From assembly GCF_013373795.3 (NCBI RefSeq), contig NZ_CP088022.1, positions 1,116,001 through 1,180,000 on the forward strand: DNA of 64,000 nucleotides, read 5' to 3'. The DNA is from Bradyrhizobium quebecense (GTDB taxonomy: Bacteria; Pseudomonadota; Alphaproteobacteria; Rhizobiales; Xanthobacteraceae). The position numbers and the translations under genes are program-made. The notes beneath the pieces are model-generated. The model did no database searches. It saw nothing but the letters and a program-made list of their open reading frames with translations, and was not told the DNA's origin. Positions 46,359-55,319 of the stretch are shown in pieces. How positions within the stretch are numbered: position 1 is the first letter of the stretch; each line of letters opens with the position of its first letter.

Positions 46359-46808
46359 CTAGCTCGCCTTCGCGCTGGGAAACTCCAGCATCGCTTCGCC
46401 GGCCGCGACCGTCTCGCCGCGCTGGTTCTGCACGGCGACATCGACCAGCACCCAGCGTGACTTCGCGGTGGTCTGTTTGGCCTTGATGGTGCCGGCCGGG
46501 CGGATCGTGTCGCCGGGCTTCACCGGCTTCAGCCAGCGCGTCTCGAGCCTTCGATGGATCGCGCCGGCAGGCAGAGCCCAGTCGGTCAGCATGCGCGAGA
46601 TCAGGCCGAAATTGTTCATGCCATGCATGATGATGCCGCCGAAATTGGTCTTGCCGAAGTCGCCCTTCATGTAGTTGTCGTCGAGATGCAGCGGGTTGTA
46701 GTCGAGCGATGCATCGCAGAACAGGCGGATCGATTCGCGCGAGACGGCGAAAGCGGGGCCGTCGATGGTATCGCCGGCCTTGAGAGCATCGAAATTCGCT
46801 GAGGTCAT
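46359..46808 (-). CDS. MaoC-like dehydratase domain protein (second gene of pair)
   Basis: The protein has 149 residues from ATG 46808, with GGAGG eight bases upstream. It has the hot-dog fold hydratase pattern: SRESIRLFCDASLDYNPLHLDDNYM with the catalytic Asp-x4-His, and FGGIIMHGMNNFG. It likely hydrates a trans-enoyl-CoA. It starts just after the first MaoC-like gene (11 bases), so the pair may form a heterodimer as in other split two-domain hydratases. The acyl substrate is unknown. Confidence 0.82.
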   Translation of the reverse strand: MTSANFDALKAGDTIDGPAFAVSRESIRLFCDASLDYNPLHLDDNYMKGDFGKTNFGGIIMHGMNNFGLISRMLTDWALPAGAIHRRLETRWLKPVKPGDTIRPAGTIKAKQTTAKSRWVLVDVAVQNQRGETVAAGEAMLEFPSAKAS

Positions 46809-46819
46809 CGTGATCCTCC

Positions 46820-47311
46820 TTACATCGGACGGATGGTCTGGCCGCGACCCGAGCAGATCACGTCGCCATGCTGGTTGAAGAAGACGTTGTCGTGCACCAC
46901 GAACAGCCGCTCGCGCTTGATGAACTTGTCGAGCGCGCGGGCCTGCAGGGTGATGGTGTCGCCGGGACGGGCAGGGATGTTGTAGCTCCACGACTGCCCG
47001 GCATTGACGGTACCCGGCGAGCGCATCCAGTCGTCGGCCGGCGTGCAGGCGAACATCAACAGGATATGGATCGCGGGCGGCGCGATCAGCCCGCCATAAG
47101 GCCCGGCCTTCGCGGCGGTCTCGTCGAGATAGAGCGGGTTGGTCTCGCCGACCGCCCGGCAGTACAGCGCGATCGCCTCCTGCGTCAGCTTGTAGGGCAG
47201 CGTCTTGCGCGGCTCGCCGGGGACGATGTCGTCCCACACCTTGCGCAGCTTCGCGTCCTTCCAGAAATCGGTTTCGAACGGGGTGGCCGCAGAACTTTCT
47301 GCTTGCGCCAT
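46820..47311 (-). CDS. MaoC/FAS1-like dehydratase domain protein (first gene of pair)
   Basis: The protein has 163 residues from ATG 47311, with AGGAGG seven bases upstream. KLTQEAIALYCRAVGETNPLYLDETAAKAG and YGGLIAPPAIHILLMF match the N-terminal MaoC-like domain found in mesaconyl-CoA hydratase-like proteins; the strict catalytic His of the partner is replaced by Tyr in NPLYLD, so this subunit may be structural. It faces the iclR gene across 169 bases containing three regulator half-sites. Confidence 0.8.
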   Translation of the reverse strand: MAQAESSAATPFETDFWKDAKLRKVWDDIVPGEPRKTLPYKLTQEAIALYCRAVGETNPLYLDETAAKAGPYGGLIAPPAIHILLMFACTPADDWMRSPGTVNAGQSWSYNIPARPGDTITLQARALDKFIKRERLFVVHDNVFFNQHGDVICSGRGQTIRPM

Positions 47312-47332
47312 CGAGAATCCTCCTGCTATGCA

Positions 47333-47358
47333 GTTCGCCAAGCGAACAGTTCATTCGC
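47333..47358. promoter_or_regulatory. Putative IclR operator with three TTCGC half-sites
   Basis: GTTCGC (47333-47338) and GCGAAC (47342-47347) form a perfect palindrome, and a third half-site TTCGC (47354-47358) pairs with GCGAA of the second. They lie between the divergent MaoC and iclR genes and overlap the likely MaoC promoter. Binding by the adjacent IclR protein is inferred. Confidence 0.5.
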
Positions 47359-47480
47359 TGTGTGAATTGACGCTAGCGCGGTCGGGAGCCCCTGACAAGC
47401 GGGCACCGCCGCGTCATGTGCAGGCAGCCATGCGGGCTGCGATGTGAAGAGCAGGACGACGCCCCCACCAAGATGACGCC

Positions 47481-48251
47481 ATGAGCAAAGAGAGTGACGG
47501 CTTCGTGCGCGCGATCGCGCGCGGCTTCTCGATCATCGAGGCGCTCGGCAAGCCGCCGGGCCGGCACACGCTGGCGGAGGCCGCCGACACCGCCGGTCTC
47601 AACCGCGCCACCGCGCGCCGCATTCTTGCGACCCTGGTGGCGCTGAAATACTGCGCCTCCGACGGACGCTATTTCAGCCTGCGGCCGCGCGCGCTCGGGC
47701 TCGGCCTGTCCTATCTCAATGCGCTGCCTTATTGGGCGCATGCGCAGCGTGCGTTGGAGAATTTGCGCAACGAGATCGGGGAGTCCTGCGCGATGGCGGT
47801 GCTCGACGAGGACGAGATCGTCTATGCGCTACGCCTGCCGGCGCGGCGGATCCTGTCGGCCAATCTCGGCGTCGGCAGCCGCCTCCCGGCGCATCTGGTG
47901 TCGCTCGGCCGCGTCATGCTCGCGGCGCTGCCGCCTGGCGCCCGCGAGGCCTATCTTGCGACCGGCGGCTTCAAGCAGGTCACGCCGCGCACCGTGACCG
48001 ATCCGGAGCGTCTCGGCGAATCGCTCGCGCGGGTCGAGAGCGACGGCTATGCCTGGGTCGATGGCGAGCTTGATCCGGCGATCTGCGGCATCGCCGTGCC
48101 GCTGCGCGATCCGGCCGGCGCGGTGGTCGCAGCGCTCAGCGTCAACACGATCTCCGGCACGGTCAGCGAGGCCGGCGCGCGCAAGAAATTTCTGCTGCCG
48201 CTGCGCCGCACCGCACAGGAGATCCGCAGCCAGATGCTCAGCTCGTGCTAG
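47481..48251 (+). CDS. IclR-family transcriptional regulator
   Basis: The protein has 256 residues. The N-terminal winged helix reads AIARGFSIIEALGKPPGRHTLAEAADTAGLNRATARRILATLVALKY and the effector domain contains CGIAVPLRDPAGAVVAALSVNT. The subgroup resembles PcaR/PobR-type activators of aromatic acid catabolism. It probably controls the divergent MaoC pair and perhaps the MFS/GMC/hydrolase genes beyond. A conserved C-terminal stretch FLLPLRRTAQEIRSQML occurs in degraded form again near 49730. Confidence 0.9.
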   Translation: MSKESDGFVRAIARGFSIIEALGKPPGRHTLAEAADTAGLNRATARRILATLVALKYCASDGRYFSLRPRALGLGLSYLNALPYWAHAQRALENLRNEIGESCAMAVLDEDEIVYALRLPARRILSANLGVGSRLPAHLVSLGRVMLAALPPGAREAYLATGGFKQVTPRTVTDPERLGESLARVESDGYAWVDGELDPAICGIAVPLRDPAGAVVAALSVNTISGTVSEAGARKKFLLPLRRTAQEIRSQMLSSC

Positions 48252-48369
48252 GCGCGCACACGCTCTCGATCAGTCATTGTTTCCAATCGCCTTGCCTGCT
48301 TAGATCGCGGAGCCGAGCCCGGCCTGGCGTTCGGGATGCAATATCCGGGTTTCGGTTGGAGCGATTGCC

Positions 48370-49707
48370 ATGAACAAGATTGTTCTCACGCTGCTTGCGT
48401 CCGCCGCGCTCTGCGCTTCATTGCCGCACCGCGCCAATGCCGAACTGGATGTCGTCGCGCTGAAGGGTGCAATCGAGAAGTCGGTCGAGACCGACTATCC
48501 GAAACTCGACGCGCTCTACAAGGATCTTCACGCCCATCCCGAGATCGCTTTTCAGGAGGAGAAGACCGCGGCCAAACTGGCTGCCGAGATGCGGGCGCTG
48601 GGCTTCGAGGTGACGGAGCATGTCGGCAAGACCGGGCTGGTCGCGATCCACAGGAACGGCGAGGGCCCCACCATCATGGTGCGCACCGAGCTCGATGCGC
48701 TGCCGATGGAGGAGAAGACCGGGCTTCCCTATGCCAGCCACGACAAGACCAACTGGCAGGGACGGGAAACCTTCGTGGCGCACAGCTGCGGCCACGACGT
48801 CCACATGGCGAGCTGGGTGGGGACGGCCAAGACGCTGGTCGGCCTGAAAGACCAGTGGCACGGCACGCTGATGTTCATCGCCCAGCCGGCTGAAGAGATC
48901 GTGGCGGGCGCCAAGGCGATGCTGGCGGATGGTCTGTTCACGAGGTTTCCAAAGCCGGATTTCGGCTTCGCCTTGCACGATGGCCCGTTCGCCTACGGAA
49001 CAGTGCGCTATCGCGTCGGGATCGGCTCGTCCGCCGCCGATGGCCTCTACATCAAATTCCGTGGCCGCGGTGGGCACGGTGCGGTACCGCAGGCGACGAT
49101 CGATCCCGTGATGATGGCCGCGCGCTTTGTCGTCGATGTTCAGAGCGTGATCAGCCGCGAAAAGGACCCGACCGAATTCGGCGTGGTCAGCATCGGCGCA
49201 ATTCACGGCGGCACCGCGTCAAATATCATTCCTGATGATGTGGTGCTGCTCGGCACCATTCGCACCTTCAAGCCCGAGGTGCGCGCCAAAATGCTTGCAG
49301 GCATCGAGCGGACGGCGAGGGCGGTCGCCGTCATGTCGAATGCGCCGGAGCCTGAGATCAACCTCGCCGAAGGGACCAAGGCCGTGATCAACGATCCCGA
49401 CGTGGTCGGCACGGCGGAAAAGGTGCTGAAGGCGGCGTTTGGCGACAGGTTCGCAACCTCGCCGCCCGGCACGCCCAGCGAGGATTATTCGGAATTCGTC
49501 AGCGCCGGTGTGCCGTCGATGTTCTTCAACATCGGTGTCTACGAGCCGGAGCGCGTCGCCGCGGCGCGGGCGGGCAGCGGCCCGCCATTGCCGACCAACC
49601 ACTCGCCGCTGTTCGCGCCGGTACCGGAGCCGACCATCAAGACCGGCGTCGAGGCCATGACGCTTGCCGTGTTGAGCGCGTTCGACCGGCAGGCGCGAGG
49701 AAATTAG
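48370..49707 (+). CDS. Secreted M20-family amidohydrolase
   Basis: The protein has 445 residues with a signal peptide (MNKIVLTLLASAALCASLPHRANA). The M20D metal and catalytic motifs are present: DLHAHPEIAFQEEKTAA, VRTELDALPMEEKTG, SCGHDVHMA, QPAEEIVAGAKAM and SEDYSEF. The dimerisation domain starts near FRGRGGHGAVPQATIDPV. Such enzymes remove N-acyl groups from amino acids or hydrolyse hippurate-like amides. Being exported makes it unusual for a subgroup mostly found in the cytoplasm, though secreted M20D enzymes exist. It is 118 bases downstream of iclR. Confidence 0.88.
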   Translation: MNKIVLTLLASAALCASLPHRANAELDVVALKGAIEKSVETDYPKLDALYKDLHAHPEIAFQEEKTAAKLAAEMRALGFEVTEHVGKTGLVAIHRNGEGPTIMVRTELDALPMEEKTGLPYASHDKTNWQGRETFVAHSCGHDVHMASWVGTAKTLVGLKDQWHGTLMFIAQPAEEIVAGAKAMLADGLFTRFPKPDFGFALHDGPFAYGTVRYRVGIGSSAADGLYIKFRGRGGHGAVPQATIDPVMMAARFVVDVQSVISREKDPTEFGVVSIGAIHGGTASNIIPDDVVLLGTIRTFKPEVRAKMLAGIERTARAVAVMSNAPEPEINLAEGTKAVINDPDVVGTAEKVLKAAFGDRFATSPPGTPSEDYSEFVSAGVPSMFFNIGVYEPERVAAARAGSGPPLPTNHSPLFAPVPEPTIKTGVEAMTLAVLSAFDRQARGN

Positions 49708-49812
49708 CCACCTGCGGCCGGGCGCGCCCAGGAGATTCTGCTGCCGCTGCGCCGCATGTTCTCGCCGTGCAAAAACTTGCAGATCGGTTGCTCAACTTGC
49801 TGGAGGAGTCCT

Positions 49813-50439
49813 GTGGCAGATCCCGTTCGCGCCCCTTTCTACCACGACGGAATGCGTGAGTTGCAGGACCGCTTCGACGGTCGTCGCGTCGCCGACGGCC
49901 TCGAGAAGCATCGCCTCCACTTCGAATTCTGGGAACAGGAGCGCAAGCTCATCGAGGAGACGCGGTTCTTTTTCATTGCAACGAGCTATCAGGACAATGT
50001 CGATTGTTCGATGCGTTGTGGCGATCCCGGCTTCGTGAAGATCACCGGGCCCGACACGCTTGAATACCCCGAGTATGACGGCAACAACATGTACCGCACG
50101 CTCGGCAATATTCACCGCAACCCGAACGTCGGGTTGCTGTTTGTGCGCCTCGACGGCAAGACGTTTCGCGCGCGCATCCGAGGCAAGGCAACGATCCACG
50201 ACGGCGCGGAAACGCTTGCCCGGCATCATGGTGCGAAGCTTGTCGTCAGCGTCAAATGCGAAATCTTCCCGAATTGCCCGCGCTACATTCCGGACATGAT
50301 GGGCGCGTCAGCGGATGTGGCGGCGAATCCGTTCGTTCCTCGGCCCGGCTACGAGCCGCCCGCACCGGAATGGAAGAGCCGGGATTACCTCAAAGACGTA
50401 CTTTCGAAATACGATCCGCATCGGAAACGCGACGCATAG
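49813..50439 (+). CDS. Pyridoxamine 5'-phosphate oxidase-family protein
   Basis: The protein has 208 residues. I chose GTG 49813 because GGAGGAG lies about six bases upstream; an in-frame ATG at 49756 would prepend an unlikely MFSPCKNLQIGC sequence. The split-barrel flavin-binding fold is suggested by TRFFFIATSYQDNVDCSMRCGDPGFVKI, LGNIHRNPNVGLLFV and KTFRARIRGKATIHD. It may be an FMN- or F420-dependent reductase or oxidase; the substrate is not known. The C-terminus (RPGYEPPAPEWKSRDYLKDVLSKYDPHRK) is typical of this subfamily. Confidence 0.8.
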   Translation: MADPVRAPFYHDGMRELQDRFDGRRVADGLEKHRLHFEFWEQERKLIEETRFFFIATSYQDNVDCSMRCGDPGFVKITGPDTLEYPEYDGNNMYRTLGNIHRNPNVGLLFVRLDGKTFRARIRGKATIHDGAETLARHHGAKLVVSVKCEIFPNCPRYIPDMMGASADVAANPFVPRPGYEPPAPEWKSRDYLKDVLSKYDPHRKRDA

Positions 50440-50550
50440 CGAGCAGGCGAGAACGGATCTTGCTCTGCGCCGCGCTTCGAGGGCAAAGCGGACGCGGCTT
50501 CCAATCTTGCGCGCCCCAAGCGGATATGGGATCGGCGGAGCAACGCCCGA

Positions 50551-50976
50551 TCAAGGCAGCGGCGCCATATAGGGAATGCCGCCGACCAGAACGAAGACCT
50601 GAACCGCATTGCACAGCATGCCGCCCCAATGCAGCCGGCGGAGCCGCCGCACCGCGGTGGGATCGCCAAGGTCTCTCGCGTTCGCCTCGGCATCGAGCCG
50701 CCGCAGGAACCATCGGCGCGCCAGCACCGCGAACGCCGCGATCAAGGCGATGCCAAGCGCGACGGCCGGCCGGCCCGCCGCGGCAAAGGCGAGCGTCCCG
50801 ATTACACCCGAGACCGTCAGCACCAGGAAATAGGCATTGAACATGCCGCGCAGCAGGCGGGTGACGGGCGGGACGTCGAGCTTCACGAGCAGGAACGCGG
50901 GAGCCGCGAGCAGGAAGTAGCCCATCGGCACCAGCAGGATGACGGTGGAGAACAAGACCGCTTGATCCGGCGTCAT
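50551..50976 (-). CDS. Small membrane protein of unknown function
   Basis: The protein has 141 residues and about four predicted membrane helices (LFSTVILLVPMGYFLLAAPAFLLV, FNAYFLVLTVSGVIGTLAFAAA, AVALGIALIAAFAVLA, MLCNAVQVFVLVGGIPYM). A charged segment (RRWFLRRLDAEANARDLGDPTAVRRLRRL) separates the last two. ATG 50976 has only a weak upstream AAGGG. I do not recognise a family. It faces the M20 gene at 51260 and converges on the PPOX gene. Confidence 0.6.
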   Translation of the reverse strand: MTPDQAVLFSTVILLVPMGYFLLAAPAFLLVKLDVPPVTRLLRGMFNAYFLVLTVSGVIGTLAFAAAGRPAVALGIALIAAFAVLARRWFLRRLDAEANARDLGDPTAVRRLRRLHWGGMLCNAVQVFVLVGGIPYMAPLP

Positions 50977-51259
50977 GCAGCCGCGCCCTTCTTTGAAGGC
51001 TGGAGGATTTCGGTGCGGAAACCTGAAGTAGTATCCGCATGAGAAATCCCCGGCACTATTGGGCTTTGGTCGGATGCGATCCCGTCGGGCCAGACATTGG
51101 CGAACGGACGCAAGGTCGCCCAGCCCCCATGTCCTGGGCACATTCGGCATCTTATTTGCGAATGCAGGACCCAGGCCGGAGGCATGCCACATCTGTTGGG
51201 TGGACCGGCTCTTGCATGCTAGACAAGTCTTACGTCCAACCTCTGAGGCCAGAATTCTC

Positions 51260-52432
51260 ATGCCCATCGTCAACCGCGTCGCCGATCTGCAACCCGATAT
51301 CCAGGCCTGGCGCCGCAACATCCATGAAAACCCCGAACTGCTGTATGACGTGCACCGCACTGCATCATTCGTGGCCGACCGGCTGCGGGAATTCGGCTGC
51401 GACGAGGTCGTGACCGGGCTTGGCAAAACCGGCGTGGTCGGGGTCATCAAGGGCAAGAAGGGGGCGGCCAAAGGCGACGTCAAGGTGATCGGCCTGCGCG
51501 CCGACATGGACGCGCTGCCGATCCACGAGGAAACCAACCTGCCTTACGCCTCGAAGACGCCGGGCAAGATGCACGCGTGCGGCCACGACGGCCACACCGC
51601 GATGCTGCTCGGCGCGGCGCGCTATCTCGCCGAGACGCGCAATTTCGCCGGCGATGCGGTCGTGATCTTCCAGCCGGCCGAGGAGGGTGGGGCCGGCGCG
51701 GCCGCCATGATCAAGGACGGCCTGATGGACCGCTTCGGCGTCCAGCAGGTTTACGGCATGCACAACGGTCCGGGGATTGCGATCGGCTCGTTCGCGATCC
51801 GCTCCGGTCCGATCATGGCGTCCACCGACGAGGTCAATATCAACATCGAGGGGCTCGGCGGCCACGCCGCGCGGCCGCACAAATGCATCGATTCGGTGAT
51901 GGTCGGCGCGCAACTGATCACCGCGCTGCAGTCGATCGTGTCGCGCAGCGTCGATCCGCTCGATTCCGCCGTGATCTCGATCTGCGAATTCCACGCCGGC
52001 AATGCCCGCAACGTGATTCCGCAGACCGCGGTCTTGCGCGGCACCGTCCGCACCCTGACCCCGGAGGTCCGGCAATTGATCGAGAAGCGCATCGGCGAAG
52101 TGGTCAAAGGCGTGGCTCAATTGACCGGCGCCCGGATCGATCTCGACTACAAGCGCGGCTATCCCGTGACCGTCAACCACGCGTCGCAGACCGAATTCGC
52201 GACCCGGATCGCCAAGGAAGTGGCCGGCGACAGCAACGTGCATCCGATGCCGCCGCTGATGGGCGGCGAGGATTTTTCGTACATGCTGGAAGCGCGGCCC
52301 GGCGCCTTCATCTTCTGCGGCAACGGCGACAGCGCCGGTCTTCATCACCCCGCCTATAATTTCAACGACGAGGCGATCGTTTACGGCACCTCGTATTTCG
52401 TGAAGATCGTGGAGGACGCGCTGGCGGCGTGA
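51260..52432 (+). CDS. M20-family amidohydrolase (hippurate hydrolase-like)
   Basis: The protein has 390 residues from ATG 51260 and no signal peptide. Motifs are WRRNIHENPELLYDVHRTA, GLRADMDALPIHEETNLPYASKTPGKMHACGHDGHTAMLLG, FQPAEEGGAGAAAMIKDGLM, GLGGHAARPHKCID and PPLMGGEDFSYML, all standard for M20D. It is the cytoplasmic counterpart of the secreted enzyme at 48370. It likely hydrolyses N-acyl amino acids. The 280 bases upstream include the start region of the small membrane protein gene. Confidence 0.9.
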   Translation: MPIVNRVADLQPDIQAWRRNIHENPELLYDVHRTASFVADRLREFGCDEVVTGLGKTGVVGVIKGKKGAAKGDVKVIGLRADMDALPIHEETNLPYASKTPGKMHACGHDGHTAMLLGAARYLAETRNFAGDAVVIFQPAEEGGAGAAAMIKDGLMDRFGVQQVYGMHNGPGIAIGSFAIRSGPIMASTDEVNINIEGLGGHAARPHKCIDSVMVGAQLITALQSIVSRSVDPLDSAVISICEFHAGNARNVIPQTAVLRGTVRTLTPEVRQLIEKRIGEVVKGVAQLTGARIDLDYKRGYPVTVNHASQTEFATRIAKEVAGDSNVHPMPPLMGGEDFSYMLEARPGAFIFCGNGDSAGLHHPAYNFNDEAIVYGTSYFVKIVEDALAA

Positions 52433-52510
52433 TGCACGCTGTCTGCGTCGCAAATTCAACCGTCATTGCCTGCGACAAACGCGAAGCGTTTGCGCAAGGG
52501 AGCGCGGCGA

Positions 52511-52590
52511 CGAAGCAATCCATGCTTCAGCGAGCGAAGAGATGGATTGCTTCGCGGAGCCTGTCATCGGGCGCGCGTTCGCGCGACCCG
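52511..52590. repeat. Dispersed palindromic repeat (GCAATCCAT family)
   Basis: CGAAGCAATCCAT (52511-52523) and ATGGATTGCTTCG (52542-52554) form a perfect inverted repeat, followed by CGGAGCCTGTCATCGGGC (52555-52572), a CGCGCG hairpin and GACCCGTTGGCT. The 18-base block is identical to that at 38191. The rest of 52433-52754 shows no gene. Confidence 0.65.
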
Positions 52591-52754
52591 TTGGCTCGCA
52601 ATGACGAGCCAGTGCGCGTACTCATGAGTTCTCATGATGTCCGCTGCGCTCCGCTAACGGCCGCCTTGTGCAGCAGCAGCAAATGACGCGAGGGGCCAGA
52701 AGGCGACGTCGCTGACGCGCCACATGTCGCCGGCGACGTCTTCGAGTGAGCTGC

Positions 52755-53726
52755 CTAGCCGTGAAGTTGCGAGTTGAGGCCGTCCCAATTTTCTGTGCGT
52801 CTGGTTGCCTCGAGAGCGCCGCTCTGGGAATTGCGACGAAACAGAAGGCCCTTCTGGCCTGAGAGTTCTTTGGCTTTCAGCACTCGGCCATCTTCCAAAA
52901 GGATGCGCGCGCCTGCCGTGACATAACAGCCCGCCTCGACGATACAATCGTTACCCAATGAAATGCCGATACCGGCGTTGGCGCCGATCAGGCAGCGTTC
53001 ACCAACTGTAATCCGCTCTTTCCCGCCTCCGGACAGAGTGCCCATGATCGACGCTCCGCCACCAACGTCGCTGCCGCTTCCCACAACCACACCAGCGCTT
53101 ATCCGGCCTTCGACCATGCAGGGACCGAGCGTACCTGCATTAAAATTGCAAAAGCCTTCATGCATGACGGTCGTGCCCGGAGCCAAGTAGGCTCCGAGCC
53201 TTACGCGATCCGCATCCGCAATTCTCACGTCCGCAGGCGTTACATAGTCAGTCATGCGCGGAAACTTGTCCACGCCTGTCACCTCAAACGCGAGCGCACG
53301 CTTTCGTGCCATCAGTCGTGCTTCCGGTACACGGGAGCATTCACAGGGACCGAGGGTCGTCCAGGCAACGTTAGGTAACAGACTGAAAATTCCATCAAGG
53401 TTCAGGCAATTCGGCTGAACGAGCCGGTGGCTCAGTAGATGGAGTCGAAGATATGCGTCGTGCGCATCAGTCGGCGCAGATGCAAGGGAGCCAACTTCCG
53501 TACGGATTGGAACGATGTCGACATTGCGGACGTCGTCGTGTCGCGCATATCCGTCTGCCGACCCACCCAACGATCTGTTGATCTCGTCCTTCGTCAGCCG
53601 TACCGTTGCCGCGTTGCCGGCCTCCGCGACCAGGCGCAGCTGAAGGAACCAGGAATCCAACACGCGACCGTCAACGGCGATCGTCGCAAATCCCTCGCCG
53701 CTCGCGCCCCTCAGCTCTATCGCCAT
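52755..53726 (-). CDS. Actinobacterial-type tetrahydrodipicolinate N-succinyltransferase (DapD-like)
   Basis: The protein has 323 residues. It matches the DapD of mycobacteria rather than the shorter proteobacterial enzyme: DAYLRLHLLSHRLVQPN, GVDKFPRMTDYV, VRIADADRVRLGAYLAPGTTVMHEGF, MVEGRISAGVVVGSGSDVGGGASIMG, and ELSGQKGLLFRRNSQSGALE. The left-handed beta-helix repeats are evident. It would succinylate tetrahydrodipicolinate in lysine and diaminopimelate synthesis, but no other dap gene is nearby. GC content looks lower and codon use less biased than in neighbours, and repeat-rich non-coding DNA flanks it, suggesting transfer. Confidence 0.8.
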   Translation of the reverse strand: MAIELRGASGEGFATIAVDGRVLDSWFLQLRLVAEAGNAATVRLTKDEINRSLGGSADGYARHDDVRNVDIVPIRTEVGSLASAPTDAHDAYLRLHLLSHRLVQPNCLNLDGIFSLLPNVAWTTLGPCECSRVPEARLMARKRALAFEVTGVDKFPRMTDYVTPADVRIADADRVRLGAYLAPGTTVMHEGFCNFNAGTLGPCMVEGRISAGVVVGSGSDVGGGASIMGTLSGGGKERITVGERCLIGANAGIGISLGNDCIVEAGCYVTAGARILLEDGRVLKAKELSGQKGLLFRRNSQSGALEATRRTENWDGLNSQLHG

Positions 53727-54083
53727 TTAAATTGCTCACACTACGACCCTACACATAGTGCATACGCGAGTTCTCCTGGAATTGGCAACTTCTGCACGCT
53801 CAAACACGTCCGCTTTGGGCCATTTTCGACGAATTGAGCGGGGGAGCCGACGGGTGATGTCCGCTTCTGCCCGTAGGCCGGGGCCGGGCCGAGAGCGTTG
53901 CGTCCTGCCGGATCCCCGTGATTCAAACTCCCAAGCAACCGGGTCGAGAGGTTCTTCAACGGGATCGAACAATGTCTGGTAGCGACGCGCTAAGGCAGGC
54001 TTGCCGCCGACTACCTTGCCTTCGTTCAACGCGCGTCAATCAGGCCGTGGCTGCAGCTTAATGAGTCCGCGTCCCGGACGACC
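53727..54083. other. Non-coding region between dapD-like gene and P450
   Basis: These 357 bases hold no gene I can support. A minus-strand open frame (about 53736-54029) reads through GGATCCCCGTGATTC and contains the string LFDPVEEPLD, which I associate with small hypothetical frames near rhizobial insertion sequences. CGTCCGCTTTGGGCC and GATGTCCGCTTC near 53806 and 53855 resemble a dispersed repeat. It may be degenerate mobile DNA. Confidence 0.35.
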
Positions 54084-55265
54084 TCACGCATCCCATCGCA
54101 CCGGCAGCGTCACCGGTCCGCGGAACACCCAGCCGCGGACGACAGGCGGCGCCTCCGCGCGGAGGCGCAAATTGGGCAAGCGCGCGAACAGCATCGGCAC
54201 CACGATCTTGCCGACGGTGAGCCGCGACACCCAGGTGCCGGCACAGAAATGCGGTCCGGCGCCGAACGCCAGATGCGATTGCTTCGGTCGCGTCACGTCA
54301 AAACGATCGGGCTCGGCGAAGCGATTGCCGTCGCGGTTCGCCGCGCCGACGCAGAGCCCGATCTGAAGGCCCTCAGGCAGCGTGGTGCCGGAAAGATCGA
54401 CATCGCGGGTGACGCGGCGCGGATACATACCGATCGGCGAGATCCAGCGCACCGCTTCCTCGAGCGCAGCTGGCCATAGTTCCGGCTGCGCCAGCACGCT
54501 GTCCTTCTGCGCCGGGTTTTGCAGGAGACCGAGCACGAGGGTCAGGATCGCATCGCGCGGCTCGTTCAGTCCGCCGCCGATGATCACCTTGATGTTGGCG
54601 CGGATGCCCTCGATCGGCATCGGCGGATCGGCGTTGACCATCGAGGACAGGATCGAGGGATTGGGGTGGCTGCGGTGATCGTCGAGCACCGCGTCGATCG
54701 CGGCGTCGACATCGGCGCTCGCCTGCATCGCCTTGCGCTCGATCCCGGCATCGGCTGTGTAATTGCCCGCGCCGTCGATCAGCGCCTGCGACCAGTCGGC
54801 CAGGATCTGCCACGGCATCGCGCGAAAGCCGATCATCGTCATCAGGCTGCGCGAAGCCATCGGCGCGGCGAGCGCTGAGAACAGATCGGGCTCATCGGCA
54901 GCGGACAGGTCATCGATCAGCTCTTGCGCGATCGCGGTGAATTTCGGCGCCCAATACTCCTTGATCGTGGCCGGGCGGAACGAGGGCTCGATCGCCTTGC
55001 GGCCGATCGCGTGCTCGGCGCCGTCCTTGCGCATGAAGGTCGGCCCCATCACCTTGTTGACCAGCGAGGTGGGATTGTCGGCCGAGTAGGTCGCGGGATC
55101 GCGCTCGATCCGCACGATGTCGTCGAACCGCGTCACCAGCGTCAGCCTCGCGGGCTCGACGAACACCGCCGGCGCCAGCTCGCCCAGGCGGCGGAAGATC
55201 GGATAGGGGTCGTCGAGCAGATCCTGATACGCGATGTCGGTGACGACGGGCACAGTGCTGGTCAT
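54084..55265 (-). CDS. Cytochrome P450
   Basis: The protein has 393 residues, a soluble bacterial P450. The haem ligand is Cys341 in FGAGPHFCAGTW. The ExxR motif is EEAVRW. The I-helix normally holds Gly-Gly-x-Asp/Glu-Thr, but here it is GGGLNEPRDAI, with no acid-alcohol pair, which may change proton delivery. The N-terminus shows no membrane anchor. ATG 55265 follows GGGAGGACC. It is divergent from a LysR regulator. No ferredoxin or reductase genes lie beside it. Confidence 0.92.
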   Translation of the reverse strand: MTSTVPVVTDIAYQDLLDDPYPIFRRLGELAPAVFVEPARLTLVTRFDDIVRIERDPATYSADNPTSLVNKVMGPTFMRKDGAEHAIGRKAIEPSFRPATIKEYWAPKFTAIAQELIDDLSAADEPDLFSALAAPMASRSLMTMIGFRAMPWQILADWSQALIDGAGNYTADAGIERKAMQASADVDAAIDAVLDDHRSHPNPSILSSMVNADPPMPIEGIRANIKVIIGGGLNEPRDAILTLVLGLLQNPAQKDSVLAQPELWPAALEEAVRWISPIGMYPRRVTRDVDLSGTTLPEGLQIGLCVGAANRDGNRFAEPDRFDVTRPKQSHLAFGAGPHFCAGTWVSRLTVGKIVVPMLFARLPNLRLRAEAPPVVRGWVFRGPVTLPVRWDA

Positions 55266-55319
55266 TGGTCCTCCCGGGGCGCTTTTTGCGAAGGCTAGCG
55301 CTTGGGGCCGTCATCGTTC

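Noticed and set aside
53736..54029. Minus-strand open frame of 97 codons near the dapD-like gene
   Set aside because: No ribosome site or domain. The string LFDPVEEPLD only suggests mobile-element debris, which is too weak to call a pseudogene.
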